From: Marinobacter mangrovi
GTDB taxonomy: Bacteria > Pseudomonadota > Gammaproteobacteria > Pseudomonadales > Oleiphilaceae
Direction: 5' to 3'
DNA: 64,000 bases
Assembly (NCBI RefSeq): GCF_016798325.1
Contig: NZ_JAERVO010000001.1
Coordinates: forward strand, 1,240,001 to 1,304,000
Shown: piece by piece, positions 60,733-64,000 of the stretch
How the letters are laid out: each line of letters starts with the position of its first letter
How positions within the stretch are numbered: the first letter of the stretch is position 1
Position numbers and translations under genes: made by a program
The notes under the pieces: model-generated
Seen by the model: only the letters and a program-made list of their open reading frames with translations
The model's database searches: none
Told to the model about the DNA's origin: nothing

Positions 60733-61830
60733 TCAGTCGTCACTGATGGAAATGCTCGGAATCGGCGACGTCAGATTGCGCTCCCGGCGGGACAACAACG
60801 CCCCCATGCGGCGGGCCGCGTCGCGATAGGTCCGGGCCACCTCGGAATCCGGTTCAGCGACGACCGACGGCTGACCGCTGTCGGTCTGCTCGCGGATGGT
60901 CATGTGCAGCGGCAACTGCCCCAGCAACTCGGTGTCGTATTCTTCGGCCACCCGCTGACCGCCACCCTCGCCGAACAACGGCTCATGATGACCGCAGTTG
61001 CTGCAGATGTGCGTGCTCATGTTCTCGATCACGCCCAGCACCGGAATATCCACCTTGCGGAACATCTCGATGCCTTTCTTGCAGTCCAGCAGCGCAATGT
61101 CCTGCGGCGTGGTGACGATCACCGCGCCCGTGACGGGCACCTTCTGCGCCATGGTGAGCTGAATGTCGCCGGTACCCGGCGGCATGTCCACGATCAGGTA
61201 GTCCAGATCATTCCACTGGGTCTGCGTGAGCAACTGCTGCACGGCCCCACTGACCATCGGCCCGCGCCAGACCATCGGTGTCTTGTCGGTGACCAGGAAC
61301 GCCATGGACATGGCCTCGATACCGTGAGCGGGGACCGGGATAAACCACTTATTATCCCGGGTTTGCGGGCGGGTGCCTTCCGGCAGTCCCAGCATCATTC
61401 CCACACTCGGGCCGTAGATGTCGGCATCCAGAATACCCACCCGGCAGCCTTCCTGACTCAGTGCCAGTGCCAGATTGACGGCGGTGGTGGATTTCCCCAC
61501 GCCGCCCTTGCCGGAAGCCACGGCAATGATGTTTTTAACGCCGGCAATCGACTGAAGATCCTTTTGGGCCTGATAGGCGCGGATCGCCTGACGGGTATTG
61601 ATCGTCACGTCACTGACGCCGGGCACATTTTCAATGGCGTTGCCGACCAATTGACGCAGTGCGCCGGCGATACCCTCCGATGGATAAGCCAGCTCCACAT
61701 CAACCGTGACCTTATCCCCGTCGATCGCGACCGATTTAACCGCGTCGAGTGCAAACAGATCCTGATCCAGGTAGGGATCGCGATACTCGCGGATCGCGGC
61801 ATCGACAGCTTCACGGGAAATTTCGCTCAT
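60733..61830 (-). CDS. mrp: Iron-sulfur cluster carrier protein Mrp/ApbC
   Basis: The 365-residue P-loop ATPase loads iron-sulfur clusters on apoproteins. It has an N-terminal MIP18/DUF59 domain (about 5-85), the deviant Walker A GKGGVGKST, and the cluster-binding CxxC in HICSNCGHHE. GGAG lies before the ATG at 61830; a TTG four codons upstream is less likely. It is divergent from metG over 225 bases, as in many gammaproteobacteria. Confidence 0.96.
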   Translation of the reverse strand: MSEISREAVDAAIREYRDPYLDQDLFALDAVKSVAIDGDKVTVDVELAYPSEGIAGALRQLVGNAIENVPGVSDVTINTRQAIRAYQAQKDLQSIAGVKNIIAVASGKGGVGKSTTAVNLALALSQEGCRVGILDADIYGPSVGMMLGLPEGTRPQTRDNKWFIPVPAHGIEAMSMAFLVTDKTPMVWRGPMVSGAVQQLLTQTQWNDLDYLIVDMPPGTGDIQLTMAQKVPVTGAVIVTTPQDIALLDCKKGIEMFRKVDIPVLGVIENMSTHICSNCGHHEPLFGEGGGQRVAEEYDTELLGQLPLHMTIREQTDSGQPSVVAEPDSEVARTYRDAARRMGALLSRRERNLTSPIPSISISDD

Positions 61831-62055
61831 ATCCGTCTCCAAGCGGGCATTACCTGAGTAAAATACTATGTTATTACGGTAGCGCTATTTAACCACAGCC
61901 ACCACAAACACTGAACCATCACGCATGGCCCCGTCGCGTAAAGGCAACCTGCAAGAAACGGATGAAAAAATTCGGCCGGAACGGTATTATTCGGGGCCCG
62001 AAATTCCGGCATCCGCCGGAGCGACATCACACCCGATCAACGTTTGGGACATCAA

Positions 62056-64000
62056 ATGACGCAAGCCAACGCACAGTCCAAGCGCGACATCCTGGTCACG
62101 AGCGCCCTGCCCTATGCCAACGGGCCGATCCACCTGGGTCACCTGCTGGAATATATCCAGACCGATATCTGGGTGCGCTACCAGAACATGCGGGGCAACA
62201 ACTGCGTCTATGTGTGTGCCGACGATGCCCACGGCACGGCCATCATGCTTCGGGCCGAGCGCGAAGGCATTACGCCGGAAGCGCTGATCGACCGGATCAA
62301 CCAGGAGCACCAGCAGGATTTCAGCGGGTTCCTGATCCATTTCGACAACTATTACAGCACCCATTCGCCGGAAAACCGCGAGTTCTCTTCCTACATCTAT
62401 GAACAGCTGAAGAAGAACAACCACATCGCGACCCGGAACATTACCCAGTCCTACGACCCGGAAAAGGAAATGTTCCTGGCGGACCGCTTCATCAAGGGCA
62501 CCTGTCCGAAGTGCAAGTCCGAGGACCAGTACGGCGACAACTGTGAAGTGTGCGGTGCGACTTACACCCCGGCCGAACTGATCAACCCGCGTTCGGCCGT
62601 TTCCGGCGCCACACCGATCGAGAAGGCGTCGGAGCACTACTTCTTCCGCCTGCCGGAGTTCGCCGACTTCCTGCGCGAGTGGACCCGCAGCGGCACCCTC
62701 CAGCCCCAGGTGGCCAACAAACTGGCCGAATGGCTGGACGCCGGCCTGCAGGAATGGGACATCAGCCGTGATGCACCCTATTTCGGCTTCGAGATTCCCG
62801 ACGCGCCGGGCAAATACTTTTACGTCTGGCTGGACGCGCCGATCGGCTATCTGGCGAGCTTCAAGAACCTGTGCGAGCGTCGCGACGACCTGGACTTCGA
62901 TCATTTCTGGAAGGCCGACTCCACCGCCGAGGTGTACCACTTCATCGGCAAGGACATCATCAACTTCCACGCCCTGTTCTGGCCCTCCATGCTGCACAGC
63001 GCCGGCTACCGCACGCCGTCTGCGGTCTACGCTCACGGCTTCATCACCGTGAACGGCAAGAAGATGTCCAAGTCCCGCGGCACCTTCATCATGGCCAAAA
63101 CCTACCTGGACCACCTGAATCCGGAGTACCTGCGCTACTACTTCGCCACCAAGCTGACCAGCAACGTGGACGACATGGACCTCAATCTCGAGGACTTTGC
63201 ACAGCGTGTGAATTCCGACCTGGTGGGCAAGGTGGTGAACATTGCCAGCCGCACTGCCGGCTTCATCACCAAGAAGTTCGACGGCCAACTGGGCCAGGTC
63301 ACCGAAAGCGAGAAGCTGGCCGAGTTCATCCAGGCCGGTGACGAGATTGCCGAGCATTACGAGAATCGTGAATTCGGTCGCGCCATGCGCCGGATCATGG
63401 AACTGGCGGATATTGCCAACCAGTACGTCAACGACGAAGAGCCCTGGGTCCTGATCAAGGACGCCGAGCGAGCGGCGGATGTACAAGCCATCTCCACCAA
63501 CGCCATCAACATGTTCCGACTGCTGATGACGTACCTGGCGCCGATTCTGCCGGCCACCGCGGAAGCGGCCGAAGCGTTCCTGAACGCCAGACTGGACTGG
63601 AACGGCCGCGAGCTGCTGCTGGAAAATCACGGCATCAACAAATTCAAGCCGCTGATGAGTCGCGTGGAGATGAAGCAGATCGACGCCATGCTGGAAGCCT
63701 CGAAGGAAGAGCTGCCAGCTGCGACCGGCGAGAAGGCAGCCAAGCCGGCCGACAGCAAAGCCAACAACGTAGAGCCGCTGGCCGAGGAAATCGACTTCGA
63801 TGCCTTCGCCAAGGTTGACTTGCGGGTGGCGAAGATCGTCAAGGCTGAGCACGTGGACGGCGCCGACAAACTGCTGCGCCTGACCCTCGACATCGGCGAT
63901 AACCAGCGCAACGTCTTCGCCGGCATCAAATCCGCCTACCAGCCTGAAGAGCTGGAAGGCCGGCTGACAGTGATGGTCGCCAACCTGAAGCCGCGCAAGA
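62056..64000 (+). CDS. metG: Methionyl-tRNA synthetase (3' end outside window)
   Basis: The visible 648 codons encode a class I synthetase with HLGH in the first 30 residues, the zinc knuckle CPKC-x8-CEVC and KMSKS (336-340). Near the edge a C-terminal tRNA-binding EMAP/Arc1p-like domain starts ([21 protein letters not shown]). The frame stays open to the last base, so some 25-30 residues are missing on family length. It charges initiator and elongator tRNA-Met. Upstream promoter elements were not clear. Confidence 0.97.
   Translation, partial: MTQANAQSKRDILVTSALPYANGPIHLGHLLEYIQTDIWVRYQNMRGNNCVYVCADDAHGTAIMLRAEREGITPEALIDRINQEHQQDFSGFLIHFDNYYSTHSPENREFSSYIYEQLKKNNHIATRNITQSYDPEKEMFLADRFIKGTCPKCKSEDQYGDNCEVCGATYTPAELINPRSAVSGATPIEKASEHYFFRLPEFADFLREWTRSGTLQPQVANKLAEWLDAGLQEWDISRDAPYFGFEIPDAPGKYFYVWLDAPIGYLASFKNLCERRDDLDFDHFWKADSTAEVYHFIGKDIINFHALFWPSMLHSAGYRTPSAVYAHGFITVNGKKMSKSRGTFIMAKTYLDHLNPEYLRYYFATKLTSNVDDMDLNLEDFAQRVNSDLVGKVVNIASRTAGFITKKFDGQLGQVTESEKLAEFIQAGDEIAEHYENREFGRAMRRIMELADIANQYVNDEEPWVLIKDAERAADVQAISTNAINMFRLLMTYLAPILPATAEAAEAFLNARLDWNGRELLLENHGINKFKPLMSRVEMKQIDAMLEASKEELPAATGEKAAKPADSKANNVEPLAEEIDFDAFAKVDLRVAKIVKAEHVDGADKLLRLTLDIGDNQRNVFAGIKSAYQPEELEGRLTVMVANLKPRK

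Noticed and set aside
61987-63852. 621-codon minus-strand open frame opposite metG
   Set aside because: It is a shadow of metG with no recognised features.

Overview
The window looks like chromosomal core DNA of a high-GC marine gammaproteobacterium, most likely Marinobacter or a close relative. This rests on gene order (gyrA-serC-pheA-hisC-tyrA/aroA-cmk-rpsA; alaS-lysC-csrA-tRNA-Ser-tRNA-Arg; hda beside purMN; dcd-mrp-metG), the fused TyrA-AroA protein, the Na+-pumping oxaloacetate decarboxylase and the protein sequences. It is not a database result. I see no prophage, integrase, transposase or CRISPR array.

Layout. 1-11.3 kb: a minus-strand run gyrA>serC>pheA>hisC>tyrA-aroA>cmk>rpsA joins DNA topology, serine and aromatic amino-acid synthesis, nucleotide metabolism and translation. 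11.3-18.0 kb: purU and phhB (minus), then the SOS mutasome imuA-imuB-dnaE2 (plus) behind a near-consensus LexA box. 18.0-24.0 kb: a divergent LysR/DoxX pair, the oadGAB operon (minus) and a secreted CHRD protein. 24.0-25.3 kb: an unusual tRNA region with one tRNA-Ser(GCT), two identical tRNA-Arg(ACG), two degenerate tRNA-Arg 5' parts, and repeats made of the tRNA-Arg 3' end, a terminator and a structured element. 25.4-31.3 kb: csrA, lysC, alaS and a DUF5610-like gene (minus). 31.4-40.8 kb: RDD protein, lptFG, then pepA-holC, valS, a ketopantoate reductase-like gene and a PduO-type adenosyltransferase. 40.8-47.1 kb: chemoreceptor, ampDE and a DUF1631 gene (all minus). 47.4-51.3 kb: nadC and a MASE1-PAS-GGDEF-EAL protein (plus). 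51.3-55.2 kb: yqcC-like gene, orphan ParA, hda, a CDP-alcohol phosphatidyltransferase and a DUF2066 gene (minus). 55.4-58.1 kb: purMN and a DUF3108 gene (plus). 58.0-61.8 kb: avtA-like gene, yjaG-like gene, dcd and mrp (minus). From 62.0 kb: metG, cut by the window edge.

Most genes are housekeeping and intact. The best candidate for something undescribed is the tRNA-Arg repeat array (24.0-25.1 kb). Repeat units of 183 bp downstream of a tRNA gene each carry the last 19 bp of that tRNA, a layout like the tyrT/rtT repeats of E. coli. The three copies of the structured element differ by paired substitutions that keep their hairpins, so the fold appears to be under selection. Further points are a degenerate EAL domain, Gln in place of an expected zinc-ligand His in OadA, an inverted repeat in the valS leader, a sigma-28-like site before the chemoreceptor, and four genes that seem to start with TTG.
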